Shown here piece by piece: positions 37,221 to 50,572 of a stretch of 64,000 bases of DNA. The stretch covers positions 6,014,001-6,078,000 of the forward strand of contig NC_057764.1 in the NCBI RefSeq assembly GCF_010389155.1, read 5' to 3'. The notes beneath the pieces are model-generated. The model did not search any database. It saw only the letters and a program-made list of their open reading frames with translations, and was not told the DNA's origin. Each line of letters starts with the position of its first letter. Position 1 is the stretch's first letter. The stretch comes from Erigeron canadensis (Eukaryota; Streptophyta; Magnoliopsida; Asterales; Asteraceae). Position numbers and translations under genes: made by a program.

Positions 37221-38213
37221 TAATAGAAAAATATTACTTCTTTTCCGAATTTATAACTTACAAGTGGGGATGGTGTTAGCACTATGGTATATGAATGGTG
37301 CTAAATATGTATATCTTACCATTATTATTATTATAAAAGGGAAAAAAAAAGGCTGGTTAGTGGTTATTTTATAGCAGTGTGTTGCGATTTTTTGTTTTAT
37401 ATTATGTTGCTTTTCTATTCTATGTTAAGTTGGTATGTACATAAGTCAAAAACTCAAAATGAAATGGTAAGGCCATAAAAACTTTCATACTACAATTATG
37501 TTGTATATCTGTTTGTTTTTTCTTTCCCTGTAAATGTAAATCACTCCCTTTTACACAACTGCGGAGCAACCAAAATGGTCTTGGCCCTGTGCCAAATTAA
37601 TCGTCTTGTCACATAACCTAACCAACTATTAAATACTGGATTCGAACGTCATTACTTGCCACTAACAATTTGTCACATAAAAGGAAAAAAAAAAAAAAGA
37701 ACACAAACTAAATGAACAATAAAAAAAAAACATATAAATCAGTTTTCAAGACATGTCTGCACGCCCAGACATAAGATGCCCCTTTAAGCAAAAACAAACA
37801 CAAACTAAATGAACAATAAAATGCAAAGGCTACTCAAGAAATGAACAAATAGAAACCTTGCTCTTAAAATCAAACAAAGGTTACTACTTAATAGTTACAA
37901 CCAGCTGCTCACTTGAACCTCCACATTTCTACACAACTTATTGGAATTATTACCAATAAAGATGCAAGAAATTTAAGTTCTAACCAACAAAATTGTGAGC
38001 AATAATACCACCCAACCCTAATCAAATCTAACAAGCATAAGAAGAATAAAACACTTCTTGACCACTTTGATCAAATCCAACTAATCAACTAAATGAATGT
38101 GTCTCAGCAAGCGGCTTCAATCACATTCATAAATCTAATGTACAAACAATCATTACAAATAACACAATTACCTCTAAAGAATCTTTCGGCACAATATTTT
38201 AAGAACCTTCATG
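37221..38213. other. Intergenic and 3' UTR of the DUF630/632 gene
   Basis: No coding signal. Several poly-A runs (37685-37698, 37721-37730). The part next to 38213 is likely the minus-strand gene's 3' UTR. Confidence 0.4.
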
Positions 38214-41200
38214 TCACCGGCTGCACCCGTCTTCTTGAATATAAGTCGAGTTGTCCACTTTTTCAGGGTTGTCACGACTAACAAGATCATGGTACATCTT
38301 TAGTGACCCTTTTGAGAACTCTATTGAAGCCTCAAAAACCCGACAAAACCCTGTTTGCAATCCGTTTAATGTGATCCGTTGAGTTTCTTGCATACAACTT
38401 TGATGTTTCCCTCTTTCCAATTCTACTTTTGCTCTGAACTCATCTAGATAATCTTTCCTTTCTTTCAAATAATCTGCTTGATGGTCAACATCAACTTCAC
38501 AAAGCTCAAGATTCGTGCTTTTTGGTTCAAAAGCGCGGTTTTCAGTCTTCTGAAACGCAAGAATCTTACGGTCAAGTTCTTTAGACAAGCTATCAGCTTT
38601 TCTCTTTTGATCTTGTTCTTTCCCCTGTTGAACCCATAAAGCATGCAAATCCTTTGAGAAGCTTTTCATGGAAAAATAAACCGTTTTGTCAGGTAATTTG
38701 TCCATTAAATTAAACCAATCTTGGCATATCATGAGCAATGGAGGCCCGTTTAATGATTGAAAAGGTTGAGATGTGTTTCTACTTTTTGAGTAGAGTTCAA
38801 CTTCAGGAACTATGAACTTTGATAGCCAACTGTAAAGAGCTCCAACATATTGTTTTTGCGCCGTCAGGTAGTCTCGAAAGCATGCCCGCCAATTCTGAAG
38901 CTCAGCCTCCAGTTGCAATGTAGCAAGACGGTGATTGTTGTTTGAGAACTTCCCGTATGTTGGGCACGTGAATAGTTTGACTTCAAACATGATCTTGTTT
39001 TGAATTTCATGTGCTTCCAACATAGCCTTCCACATGTCCATCATACTGCATAAAACATGACACGGGTTATTGAAAAGATCATTTCTTCAATGATGTACTA
39101 CATTAATTGAATAATTGTACTTCAAGCTGTAATTGGTAGTCAACCATGTATTATTTCATTGATATAAGGTTGTCACAATGGACCACTTATATTACAGGTA
39201 GTACAAGTTCTTACTATGAGTCAACCGAACTTTACAAGCAGTTATTACAGTATTTGGTACTTGATCCCTGAAAAACTTTATATGATCTGTGGACTATGGA
39301 TGCAAATCTAAATATTTAATGTTGTACTGCCTTTTATTAAATACAATATTGTGTCTAATGCATAAGTTTGCTGAATTGTGCAAGTGGTTATAGCAGTATT
39401 TGGTACTTACCCATGTAAAAGTTCAATGATTTGAGGCTGTAATTCTTCATCTCTGAGTTTATCAATTCTTTCTGAGATCGATTCTGCACTTCGGATAGCT
39501 ACCAAGATTCGACTATACAAGTCTTTAACTGCAGCCCTTGTTTTGTCTATTGTGACACCCTCGTCTCCCTTGACATCTTGGTTCCTCAACTGGCTGCATT
39601 TTCTCTCATATAATTTCCGAGTGTTGTCTCCAGCCTAAGAATGTGGCACATGTCATCAAAGCAAAACATATAAATAGGTTCATATAGGTTATGTCAGATA
39701 TCAAATGTGTTAGACAAGTTAAAGCATAAAGTAACTCAGACGGTTTGAAAGAAAATCCAAATGTTTAACTAAATTCATAAGATCTTCTAAATCGCTTAAA
39801 CTAAAAAAAATATTCGATCATTCTTATTGCTATAATATAGTTTTCGTATGCAATTATGCATACAAATGTCAAAAATAGGATAAAAACTGGTCAACCTAGT
39901 GTTCCCCATTGTGACCCATTATCCCACCCTTTCTCACCCAACCTTTGCCGCATCTATAAGAACAATCACTCCATCCCATAGAAGTTTTAGCGTTTGACTT
40001 ACATAAGTATTTCACAATTAGCTTAATGTATAAAAAAAGTGCCTTAATGCATCAGGTTTTATCAACTTTGCGAGTACATTGGACAGGTGACTAGGACATA
40101 ATTAATATCATCTCTTTTGCATCAAAGCAACATACAAAATATGATAAGAAATAAGAATTACCTTGACTTCTTCATATAACTTCTTTTCCCAGGCATATAG
40201 TCTTCCTAGTGTTAAAGAATGGCTTCCTGAATTCATTCCCCCTCCGTCATCAAAGAGATCATTATTAAATTCAGTCCATGCAGAAGCCGTTTTAGAATTT
40301 GATGCTACAAGACTCTTACACGTCGTTGACCGATAAGATGTTGAACGTACTGTGATTGCTTGAATGAGCTTAGTTGAACTCTCTGCAGATTATAACACAA
40401 AATTTGATATCAAAGGTTTGTTTTCCCCATCAAACACGCACTTTAAATTTTGAAAGTAAAGGATTAACTGAACATCCACAATAGAGGGAAGACAATAGAA
40501 TGCCAAATCAAAAGCTTAAATGGGTCTACGAATAATACAAGTCATTTACATTTATTAAGCTCACATCGTATTCGAATTTATAAAGTTCACACAAGAATCA
40601 ACCCTTGAAAGTCAAAATGCATGATTAACACCTGTAAATAAGGGAGTTTGCAAAGAAACAAGAGCAACGATGGGACATACAACTAACAAGAATGACAACC
40701 CATAAACTTAACTAATGCAACAATACACAAAAGGTGAAATCCTGAAAACTTAGAGGCTAGCAAAAATGGAACACATATTGGCTGGTTAGAAACAATGCTT
40801 CTTATTGTTAAGCACCTACACTACCTTATAAGAAAGTCAAGAAAAGAATGTCAATGTTAACTGTCTATATATATACACACACACACACACATCCGATGAC
40901 GATGTGCGAATAGGTAAAACATACATAAGCAATTGTTGCACCTTCCCATCTAAAGCATCCCCATGGGGGATACCCGCAAACCCAAAGTTATCTAGTAACT
41001 GGGATCCGCCAGGTTTGGCAGCAGTTTCAGAGCCGGTTTAATAATCTGCCTACCTAAACCCGACCCATTGCCATCAGTAATCCCCAATAAGACCCACAAA
41101 ATGAATATTTAAGATTACAAAATAGCTATAACAAGTACTGCCTAGAAATAATCAAGTAACAAATGAAAGATAAAGGCTAAACAGAAGCGTGCCCCATTTA

Positions 41201-42995
41201 ACATTTGGCATTAGGTGCTCAAATATATTAACAAGTATATGCAATTATTCAAATGATTATGTGCTCAAACATAATAAAGACTCCTTTACTATTAGCTCCA
41301 AAAATTGCATTCGTGCAGTACCTCAAGTTCATTTAGAAAATTCTCTCATAATCCCAAAATTAAGATAAATGATGTCATATTGTCAATTTGAGCAGAATAC
41401 AGTTTAACCTTTATCCTAAAGATATAATGACATACATCAAATCTTCATCAAGGGTAAAAAAAGTTACCCTGAAGTTAATATTGATTTGACCTGTGGAATT
41501 CAACTATTGCCTGAACGATATGACTAATTAGCCCCTCCTTTTAACATACGACTCTTGATAGTCAAACCAAACAGTACTCAAACAACAATCCAATACTACT
41601 CTACAATACTAGCCCCCAAATTCCCAAAGTTTTATCAACTGTGAATATGTATAATACTCGAGCGAAAATAAGACTAGGATTCTCTCATGTTCAAAATCAA
41701 CATGACGGATCGTGTTGAAATTAATGTGAGTGCAAAATTACAGTTAATGTCGGGTTTTATTTTATTGCATTTTCTTTTTCCACAAAATTCAACATGGCAT
41801 ATAGTCTTGACTATGAACTTGAGATGACCTTAAGATAAATGGAAAACAATATAAATGTGTCTGCCTATAAGTAGTAACCTTTAAACACAAAAAGCTTTCA
41901 TCAGAGGCAAATATCTGCTCACATAAGCCAACCACCCCCAAAATTTGAAGAAAAACCAAAATGTGTATTTACATGAAATGAAAAGAAAAAAAAAATGAAA
42001 TGGGAAAGGACTGAAAAGCCCCTACCTTTAATTTCATTCAAACCAGATTGTAACTGGACCCTGTTAGATTCCAGCATCTTAGATACACCTTTCCCAGATT
42101 CATAAATCCTCAGAAAATAATCTTCAATATCTTTCAATGCTTCCAACAACTCCCTCCCATTTTCAGGTGTATCTATAACTACTGACAAACCCTTTGGTGT
42201 TTGTATGTCATCTTGGCTCATTTTAGCACTATCCACTGTTCCCAAAACTTCACAACTTTCTTCTTCTTTTTGTTTAACACAACTCTCTTTTTCCTCCTTC
42301 TTCTTCTTCTTCTTATTTTCACTGTTTACCACTTTGTTGTTGTTTTTTACCACTACTTGTTCAACTTCTTCCTCTTCCAAATCAGGTATCCCTTCTTGTT
42401 CCCTAACTACCCTTAAATCCTCATCAAAATTACCATTATACCCTCTCATCACCTCTGGCCTCATAGTGTAAAATGGGTCAAAAAAATCCCATCCAAACTG
42501 ATCCCTTTGTGGTGATGGCATTGTGGGCACACTCCCCATACCCATATAAAAATACCCATTTCCATTCCCAACTTCTTGCTCTTTTTCCAAACCCATATCT
42601 GTTTTAAAAACTTTCTGTTCATCTTCTTCTTCCTCTTCTTCTTCTGAAGATGATGTGCAAGAACATGAAGTTGAACCACATGCAATATTATTGGAATCTT
42701 TGTTTGGTTGTGGAGTTGAGTTTTGTTGAAGAAACAAAGGGTTTGAAACTACTTTTTTTTCTTTTTGAGGTGAAGGTGGTGGAAGTGTGATTAAAAATGG
42801 TGAAGAAGATGAAGAATGTCTTGCAACAAATAGTTTTAAAGCTATTGAAACACCATAAACTGATTGACAATACTTAAAATGTGCTTCTGCTAATGCATAT
42901 CTTTTCTCTACAGCTAATTTTAAAAAATGCTTCCTTTCTCTACATATACCCACTACCTCTTCTTCTTCTTCCATTTTTGTAGCTACACACCCCAT
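38214..42995 (-). CDS. DUF630/DUF632 protein (APSR1 / nitrate regulatory gene2-like)
   Basis: Four exons on the minus strand: 42026-42995, 40162-40382, 39411-39634, 38214-39045, all GT-AG, 2247 nt (748 aa) with phases 1, 0 and 2. The N-terminus MGCVATKMEEEEEV begins with Gly2-Cys3, a likely myristoylation and palmitoylation site, and continues with DUF630 (RKHFLKLAVEKRYALAEAHFKYCQSVYGV, to about aa 60). A low-complexity Ser/Pro/Glu region follows, then DUF632 from about aa 270 (TPENGRELLEALKDIEDYFLRIYESGKGVSKML ... LGRLYAWEKKLYEEVK ... MMDMWKAMLEAH). Family members are often called bZIP-like but lack a clear basic-zipper. Arabidopsis APSR1 and rice REL2 affect root meristem growth and leaf shape. 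Intron 1 is 1643 bp and holds an (AC)n run. The gene looks intact. Confidence 0.92.
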
Positions 42996-43827
42996 TTTCA
43001 GCCAAAAAAAAAAAAGGTTTTTTAAAAAAAATGATTTTTATAAGAAACTATTCAAGGGCTTGATAGATTTGTGGTCTAAAAATACTGGGTTTCTGTCAAA
43101 ATGGAAACTTTTTTCAAAAGAGTGCAAAAAAGTGCAGATTTTTATAGGAAAAAAACAAGCACTTCAGAAAAAAAAAAATCAAGATTTTAGTAAGTTTCTG
43201 TTGGCAAGAATCTTGCTTGATGAACATTAAGTAAAACCCATGTAACCAAACTCATTGAGTGAAGAAAAAAAGGAAGAAGCTTTATAGAGAGAAATAGTAA
43301 AGTTAGTATTTTTCTGAAAATGGCTTGTCAAACATAAGTGAGAGAGAGAATGTAAGTGATACATTGTGTGTGTAACTGTGTAAGTGTGTTTTTATGTGTT
43401 TGAATATGTAACTGCAGAGTGTATGATATTGAAGTGATTGTACATTATGTATTAGGAAATGTATATAATGCATTGAGACTTGTAATGTATGTTTGTCTTG
43501 GATTTGGGGATTTTGGTCACAGGAGAAAGTGGTCAATTTTGTATAGATTGTGTTTTTAATGTATGGCAGGAATAAAATGTTGCTAAATGGAATTTAGCTG
43601 CTAAAAAGCAAGAAAGAAATTGGGAGGTTTTACTTGTTCAATGTGTTTGAAAACTTTTTTCCAGTCCAATAGTTGCTAGCTTCAGAGTTATATTTCGAAT
43701 TCCCGCCATCATCAAAATGTACGATAACAAGTAAGATATTTTAAGTATGGCCGATCATGTGTGGGTTTGAGTCGATTTTGACTTTTGACCTAAAATTAAA
43801 ACCTAAGACTAATAGGAGTAGAACTTC
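42996..43827. other. 5' flank of the DUF630/632 gene
   Basis: Presumed promoter and 5' UTR on the minus strand, with poly-A runs. No decisive TATA box. Confidence 0.4.
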
Positions 43828-46039
43828 TGGGGAATACCCCTTCACCATTCAAAACGAGACACGTGTTCTATACTAATCATATGAGGCATTCCTCTCATTC
43901 CTTTGGAGTGGAGTAATGCCCTCAAGGCATTCCTTTTATTTTTAATTTTTTTTAAATAATTGTATATATGTATATTTTGATATGTATATATATTATTTTT
44001 AACTAGTTAAGTAGTTATGTCTATATATATCATTAAAGTTTATAAATAAAAGCTACTAAAAACTAAAACGTCTTAATACAATACATATTTAAAATAAAAG
44101 TACTTAATTAAAACATGGAGGAATGAAAAGGAGAAAATGAAACATACTAAAATTACTGAGATCGATATTGGGCGCGGATTCGCGCCTTTTCCTCCTCCAG
44201 AATAGCTCGGTCCTTGGGATTCACATTAGACAAGTCCCTAGCCAACAAATTCATTCGCTTGGTTCGGACTTTTTCGGATTTCAGTTCAAGCTTCTTCAGT
44301 TCGATCTCTTGGCGTGCCTTGCCCACTTCTTGCAAACTCCGCATCTCCATTGCTATGTTATACGCCTCCACATCCACCGACGCCGCAGCCTTCCCCTTCC
44401 TTAAACCCCCCCCCCCCCACGGGCGGCTTTTTTTGTCGTATCCCTCCCAACCGGATGACCCAACCTAGACAGTTCTGGCTGCGGTTCCCCCTCATCAGTA
44501 TCATTAAGGTCGAATGCAACCCTCGCAGACGACCCCACACTTTGTTGACCCAAACTTTTCGATGTTGTCTTCGACCATTTTGAACTCGGCTCACCATGAC
44601 TACTCATCGCCTCCCAACTCTCAATAACCTCCCACTTCGAACTTCTCCTCAAACACTGCCATTCTTTCAAAAACTTAAAAATCGGAAACTGGGCATTATA
44701 TTCACTAACAACATTACTAATCAAATCCTCTTGACTACTACCACTTTGATAACCCGAACCACTAAGCCTAGTTATGATACCATTAAACATAGTGACACTA
44801 GTCCTAATTTTCCGTCACTTCCCCTGTAACGATTCAATACCCCGGTAAGTCGGTCTCTTCAAGATTTTGTGATATCCTTCCTGAATCTTCAACCAAAAGG
44901 TCCGAGCCTTTTGATAATTTGCTACAAAAAACAAATACAAAAAATATATATATCATATGGTTTTATATATATATATATATATATATTACATATATACGGT
45001 TATATATATGTAGATATAGATATGTGATGATGTTATACCGCATTTTGGGTCCTCAGATACATCGACCCAAGATCGACATAACGCCAAACTTTCCTGTTCC
45101 GACCAGTTAACTTGAGAGGGGATTTTCTTCGGGGCCTCTGTTTCTTTCTTCCGATGTTTTCTTTTCTCTTTTTGCGGAGACGAAACACTAACTTCGGGTT
45201 GTGTCTCCTAAACCTCCTCCACATCTTCATAAAAGGAGCTCGATGCCAGTGGTGTATTGACCATCCGTTGTGAGTCTTAAAAACAAACACATAAACGAAA
45301 AATATATCAAGATTTATATATACATATATATATATATCCGAAATATATATATATAAAAATATATATTTATATATAAAACAGAAAATATATATGTATATAA
45401 ATATAAAATCAAAAAAAAAAATTTATATATATATTTATAACCGAAAATACATATGTATATATGAATAAAAATCAAAAATTACCAAACATGGCGCTGGGTG
45501 TTTGAGCGAAACCTGACGGAGAAGGTCCAAAACCGGAGTTATCTTGTCGAATCCACGGGGTTCTATGTCCAGGGGGAGTCATCGGTGATCCAATGTTCAT
45601 TGTACCGAGTGATTGAATAAAATCCGGATTATTATGAAGATTCGGGTCATCGAAATTGTGTTGCAGGGGTGTTCTTTGATTGTTATCCGCGTTTTGATTG
45701 GAGAAAAGGTTAAAACCCCACTGATTGGGAAACATTTTCGGTTGATTTGGATGAAAAAGGTTTGATTTTGTAAAGAAAAAAAGATGGAGAGTTGGAGAAG
45801 AAAGAGTATAGATATAAGAATGTGTTTTGTATATATGTATATTTAGATGTGAGTAAAAAAAAAAAAAAACGGAAGAAACAATAATCAATGTTGACCTCCA
45901 CTAAATGCCAACCACTTCGGACGCGTTCGAAATGCAACGGGGCACGGTTTTTCACTATCCGGAACGCCCCCGGGGCCGAAGTGGGGCTATCCCCAGGCGT
46001 TCCGCACGAATATTTTTGGTGGGAACGGGCTACTCCCAA
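43828..46039 (-). mobile_element. PIF/Harbinger-type element carrying only the Myb-like gene
   Basis: Ends TGGGGAATACCCC and (complement of the right end) TTGGGAGTAGCCC match at 10 of 13 positions. The element encodes a Myb/SANT-like protein on the minus strand, the usual second gene of PIF/Harbinger elements, and no transposase. Target duplication not resolved. Confidence 0.55.
44153..45734 (-). pseudogene. Harbinger Myb/SANT-like protein, three exons, broken
   Basis: Exons about 45483-45734, 45039-45275 and 44153-44921, with GT-AG junctions in phase. The N-terminal part is Asn/Pro/Gly-rich (MFPNQWGFNLFSNQN). The middle exon has the trihelix/Myb-like start VNWSEQESLALCRSWVDVSEDP. The last exon continues it (KARTFWLKIQEGYHKI) and ends in a charged helix. 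Breaks: TAG before ETQPEV in exon 2, TGA after LQGK in exon 3 (a Trp position), and a frame change at a run of 13 C (44406-44418). In active elements this protein binds DNA and helps the transposase enter the nucleus. This copy is inactive unless the homopolymer is a sequencing error and the stops are bypassed. Confidence 0.65.
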
Positions 46040-46419
46040 TAGTCTAAACTGTTCGGTTCCGTTTTTATAAAATTAAAGCCGTTTGGATTCGATTTTTGTT
46101 GAATTCCGACTTTTAGTTTTTTAATTGGTTTGGATCGGTTTCGGTTTTGATTTTGTTTTTTCTTTCTCTACTCTTGAAATGACTGAGAATGTAATATAGA
46201 GTAAATATTGATATCATCTTGAGTAAAGCAAATTTACTCCACAAGACTCACACACATTGTTATTTTTTATAGTAACTTAGATAATTTGTAAACTTTTTTC
46301 TAAGTACTGTCATGTTATTCGCGTGGTGGTCATGACGGCGACGGTGTGGCAGTGGGGGTGACTATTGGTGGTGGAAGAGACGTTGAATAATATAGATAAT
46401 TGATATTTTAAAAGATAAA
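46040..46419. other. Intergenic, nothing firm
   Basis: GGTTTGGATCGGTTTCGG words near 46130 resemble those near 47105 and 47250, possibly ends of one decayed transposon of the GGTTCGGTT type. No gene. Confidence 0.3.
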
Positions 46420-46668
46420 CAAGCATGGTACCCGCGCAATGCGACGGCGAGTCGGCGATGACGGTGGTGACGACATATATTGGTGTAGGTAAAAGTATTT
46501 GATTTAAAGGGGTTAGTAGAGATATTTTCTAATATAATGGAATAATGGTGTAATTTAATATTAAGGGTTGATGGTAATTTAATTCATTAAAGGTATTTTG
46601 GTCAATTCGCATGTCCATTTATGTAAACTTTCAACATAGAGGTTATAAATTTTATATAGTAGTATAGA
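46420..46668 (-). mobile_element. Short Helitron-like element
   Basis: On the minus strand it starts TCTATACTACTATATAAAA and ends CCGTCGCATTGCGCGGGTACC plus a short spacer to GCTTG, where CTRR has decayed. 249 bp, non-coding. Related in its ends to the copies at 25721 and 30890. Confidence 0.5.
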
Positions 46669-49190
46669 AGATTATAGTGAATTTAATAATTACTGTTAAA
46701 AAAGTATAGTGTATGTGAAAATATTTTAAAAGTTGTTAAATGAAAATGGTACATTATTTCAGCACTTCTTATAATAAATTGTTGTTATTTTTATAAAATA
46801 GTATATAAGTATAGAAGATAAAGAAGATATCAATAATTTGATTAACCATAATTTTTCATAAGTACCTTCTAAATATAAATATTATCAATGCATAACCAGT
46901 TAAAATAATTTTTGACAAATTGCTTAATGAAGTGTATCTCAAAATGCAAAAAAAATCATATATATAAAATGATTTAAACAGTATAACAGAACAATAGAGG
47001 TGTAATTTTCTACTAGGTCAAAGTAAAAATCAATAATATATGAAAACGATTACGTATTTTTAACACTATAAGTTAGAAAAACATAAGAAACTAAATATAT
47101 TAATTAGTTTAGTTTGGTTTGGTTCGGTTTTGGTCTGTTTTTGTCATATGAAACTGAAACCTGAACCGATCCATTTAGTTTTTTTTTAAATGAAAACGAT
47201 ATGATATTGATCGGATTTTGTTTTTTTAAAACAAAAAAAAAACAATCGTTTTGATCGGTTTTCGATTTTTTCGATTATTCTTTGTTCTCCCTAATTTTAA
47301 GAATAAAAAAAAACTAAGAGATTAATCGTTCGTTGTTGCATCATATATTTACTGCACTAATTGTCTAATGAAAGATTAAAATTTATTCACATATGCACAT
47401 CGTATTTTCTTTTCTTTTTGTACAATTAAGCGTGTTCGGACGTTAGCAATGCCAAATGGGTGATCCTTCTGGAAAGTTTGATTGAGCAACCAGAAACAAA
47501 GTCGTGAGCCTATAGGCAAAACGGATAATATTGTTTTGTGGTAAGGTGGGATGTATTAAATACCATTAAACTTTTAAAAATATTTGGCCATGGTTAAAAA
47601 TCCCTCAAGTCTTGTTTTTTTATTCCATAAAATTTATGGGGACGAATCATTTATTCAGTATTCAAAAAATCTATAAAAAAAATAGTATGTGAGAAGGTTT
47701 TTTTTCTAAGTTAAGTGTGTGACAATCTCACACTCAAATAATAGTCTCATACTCTTATGTTGAAAGTTACGTGATGAAAAGGTATAAAATACTCGTAATG
47801 ATTATATTACACGATCCGTCCTTCATCTTTTAAAATATATCCAACAACTTTTTATCATTTACTTTTACATCAATTATCTACATTACTCGATGCCGTCGCT
47901 GCCACCAACGGTTGTCCCACCACCATACCAACGCCGCCACGAATACCGTCCCATTGCGCTAGTACCGTGCTAGTACTTTTTTAAAAAGAAATTAAAACTT
48001 CTTAAAAGAAAAATTATTTCATGTGTTTCTCAAATTATAAAAATGCATATTAGATTTTTGTAAAGATAAGTTTTATTTTTTTTATAATTAAATTCAAATT
48101 TTAAAAAATACTGATGTGCATTTATGTAGCATCTTAAAACTATCTTTCTTGAGTCGACGCCTTTTTGAAAACATTGAACAAAACTAGTTTCGGGAAACTC
48201 TGGGTCATCGACAAAATAGTCTCTCATTAGAGTTTCTTAAGCTTTTTCCCAAAAAAATTCCATATACGCCCGACCTAGCGATAGAGTTTGTCGTGTCTTA
48301 AAGTGAATACCAGTCAAAGTTAAAAGTCTTTTTTTGTATTAGTTTTTGAATAGACTTATATGATTTAATGACAAAAATTACCATATTTTGGGACTTATTG
48401 ATTGTTAACAAATCATATGAAATTTAGGTTCACTTTGAAACAAAATCCTGGTTTTGTCAGTGTTATATATGATTTTCAAAAAATGGTAGAGTACTGCTCA
48501 TGGATATGTCATCAACGGAATAGCCAAAGGGAAAGTATAACTCGTCGGAACGAAAGGAAGACGACAACATTTTAAGATGAAGTGGTTGTATTAGTATATA
48601 TGACATGGTTATGATTGTATAAAAAATTAGTTGTTTTTTAAGTAATCTAATTTACATATAAATAAGAAAAAAAAAATGAAGATTTAAATTTATTTAAAAG
48701 AAATGATAATGGGAAACGGTAAAAAAAAAAATCATATGTCACTTGAGGGTGAGCCATACGTTTTTAACTTTTGGTCTAGTGGTTAAACCGTATGAGGATA
48801 ACGAACTGGCGATGGTGAAGCAGCCGTGTGGCAATCTCGAAATCACAAACTAACAATATCTACATTATGCATTTGTACCGTGTGTAATAAAATTTGTATC
48901 TTTGTTATAGATTACAAAATTATGTTAGTAAAAATATCACTCCCCCTATCATTCAAACCTTCAACTTAAAGCACAAGGTGTATTGGTATTCGGCTATTTG
49001 CCACTTGATATATTTATTTTTGGTGGAAATGAGTAATTCTTTTAACTAAATATTTAATAATCATTCTAATTATAAAATCATGATAATTGGTAAAAACAAG
49101 ATATAAAAGTAAAAAATATAATCAGTAGAACTTAATTATCGATTTAAAAAAAAAAGTTTTAGCTAATTTTTAAAAAGATATACTGTATCA
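46669..49190. other. Gene-free region with decayed repeats
   Basis: No gene. 47565-47740 is a diverged relative of the palindromic MITE at 21524 (CTTGTTTTTTTATTCCATAAA, AATAGTATGTGAG). At 47970-47973 a plus-strand CTAG-T follows a GC-rich block, a decayed Helitron end. At 48773 TGGTCTAGTGG matches the tRNA A-box consensus, with a poor B-box candidate near 48832, so a decayed SINE is possible. Confidence 0.4.
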
Positions 49191-49200
49191 TTTTTCTTAT

Positions 49201-50266
49201 GGTAAATTATATTTCTGGTCCTTAAACTTGACATGTTTTTCATTTTTAGTCACTAAACTTCAAATTTTGTAAATTATACACTGAATTTGCCACTTTTTTT
49301 TCACTTTTGGTCACCGCATCAATTTTGTTACCTTCCCTCCGTTAACTTGCTCAGATTCTTTAGATTTTTTTCAGTTTTCGTTCTTTTCATTTATTACATT
49401 ATGAAAAGTGATAATCGGTGAAAAGTACATTTAAAACTCATCCATTTATATGATTTATTACAAATTTATACGACACAGACAAAAATATTTACAATTAAAT
49501 CATAAGGCGTTATCGATTATTCTGAGAAAAAAAATCTAGAACACGTTACTTCGGTTACCTGTTACAATATCTTATATTTATTATAGTTTAACAATAGTTA
49601 ATAAAATGAATTAAGGAAAACTATATAAATTTATATAACACAAACAAAAATATTTACGGTTAAAGTAGACATAAGGAAACTAAAAAGTTCAAACAGAGGC
49701 ACTATAAAAAATCTAACTTTATAAATAAAAATTTCAACTAACAATTATTTCATCGTCGTTCAAAAAGAATATCAATTATTTCATCTAATCAAACTAACCG
49801 TAAATATTTTTGTTTGTGTTATATAAATTTATATAGTTTTCCTTAATTCATTTTATTAACTATTGCTAAACTATAATTAAAATAAGATGTTGTAATGGTT
49901 ATCCGGAGTAACGTGTTTTAGATTTTTTTTCTTTGAATAATCGATAACGCCTTATGAGTTAACCGTAAATATTTTTATTTGTGTCATATAAATTTGTAAT
50001 AAATCATATAAATGGATTGATTTTTGAATGTACTTTTAATCGATTATCACTTTTAATAATAGAATAAATGAAAAGGACGAAAACTGGGAAAAAAACTAAC
50101 AAATCTGGGCAAGTTAACAGAAGAAAGGTAACAAAGTTGACGTTGTGACCAAAAGTAAAAAGAAAAAAAAAGGTGTCAAGTTTAATGTCTAATTTGCAGT
50201 TTTTGAAGTTTAGTGATTAAAAATAAAAAACGTGTCAAATTGGGAGAACAAAAGCCTAATTTACCG
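49201..50266. mobile_element. Mutator-like foldback element with about 450-bp inverted arms
   Basis: The left arm (49201-about 49680) and right arm (about 49786-50266) are inverted copies with scattered differences, separated by about 100 bp. Matching landmarks include GGTAAATTA/TAATTTACC at the tips, CATAAGGCGTTATCGATTATT versus AATAATCGATAACGCCTTATG-type sequence, and AAAATATTTACGGTTA versus TAACCGTAAATATTTT. TTTTTCTTAT flanks both sides (49191-49200 and 50267-50276), a 10-bp target duplication as expected for Mutator-like elements. No coding capacity, so it is non-autonomous. RNA across it would form a very long hairpin. Confidence 0.85.
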
Positions 50267-50276
50267 TTTTTCTTAT

Positions 50277-50569
50277 TTCGATGTTGGTAAATAGCAGTGG
50301 AAATGCAAAGTATATGTAAGGTGGAGATAAGAAAGGGCCAGAATCCAAGGCTTGTAAGAAAAAGCTGGAGGGGCTCGAGGAGTGAGGTGGAATTTAGCCT
50401 CTTGGGTGCTCCCTTGTTAATTTTGAGTGCACAAACAATTTATTGCGAGTACTTACTTAACTTATTGATTAGTGTCTAATTACTTGCTTAACCTCTGTGT
50501 TGTACGTATTAAATAATTTAAACTTTTGTAGTTTTGTATTTAATTGATGAGTTTTGTTAAACAAATTCC
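50277..50569. other. Spacer between the foldback and Harbinger elements
   Basis: Nothing recognised. Confidence 0.4.
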
Positions 50570-50572
50570 TAA

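Noticed and set aside
48773..48850. tRNA-like A box TGGTCTAGTGG
   Set aside because: B box is poor and no cloverleaf or 3' tail could be drawn, so not called as tRNA or firm SINE.
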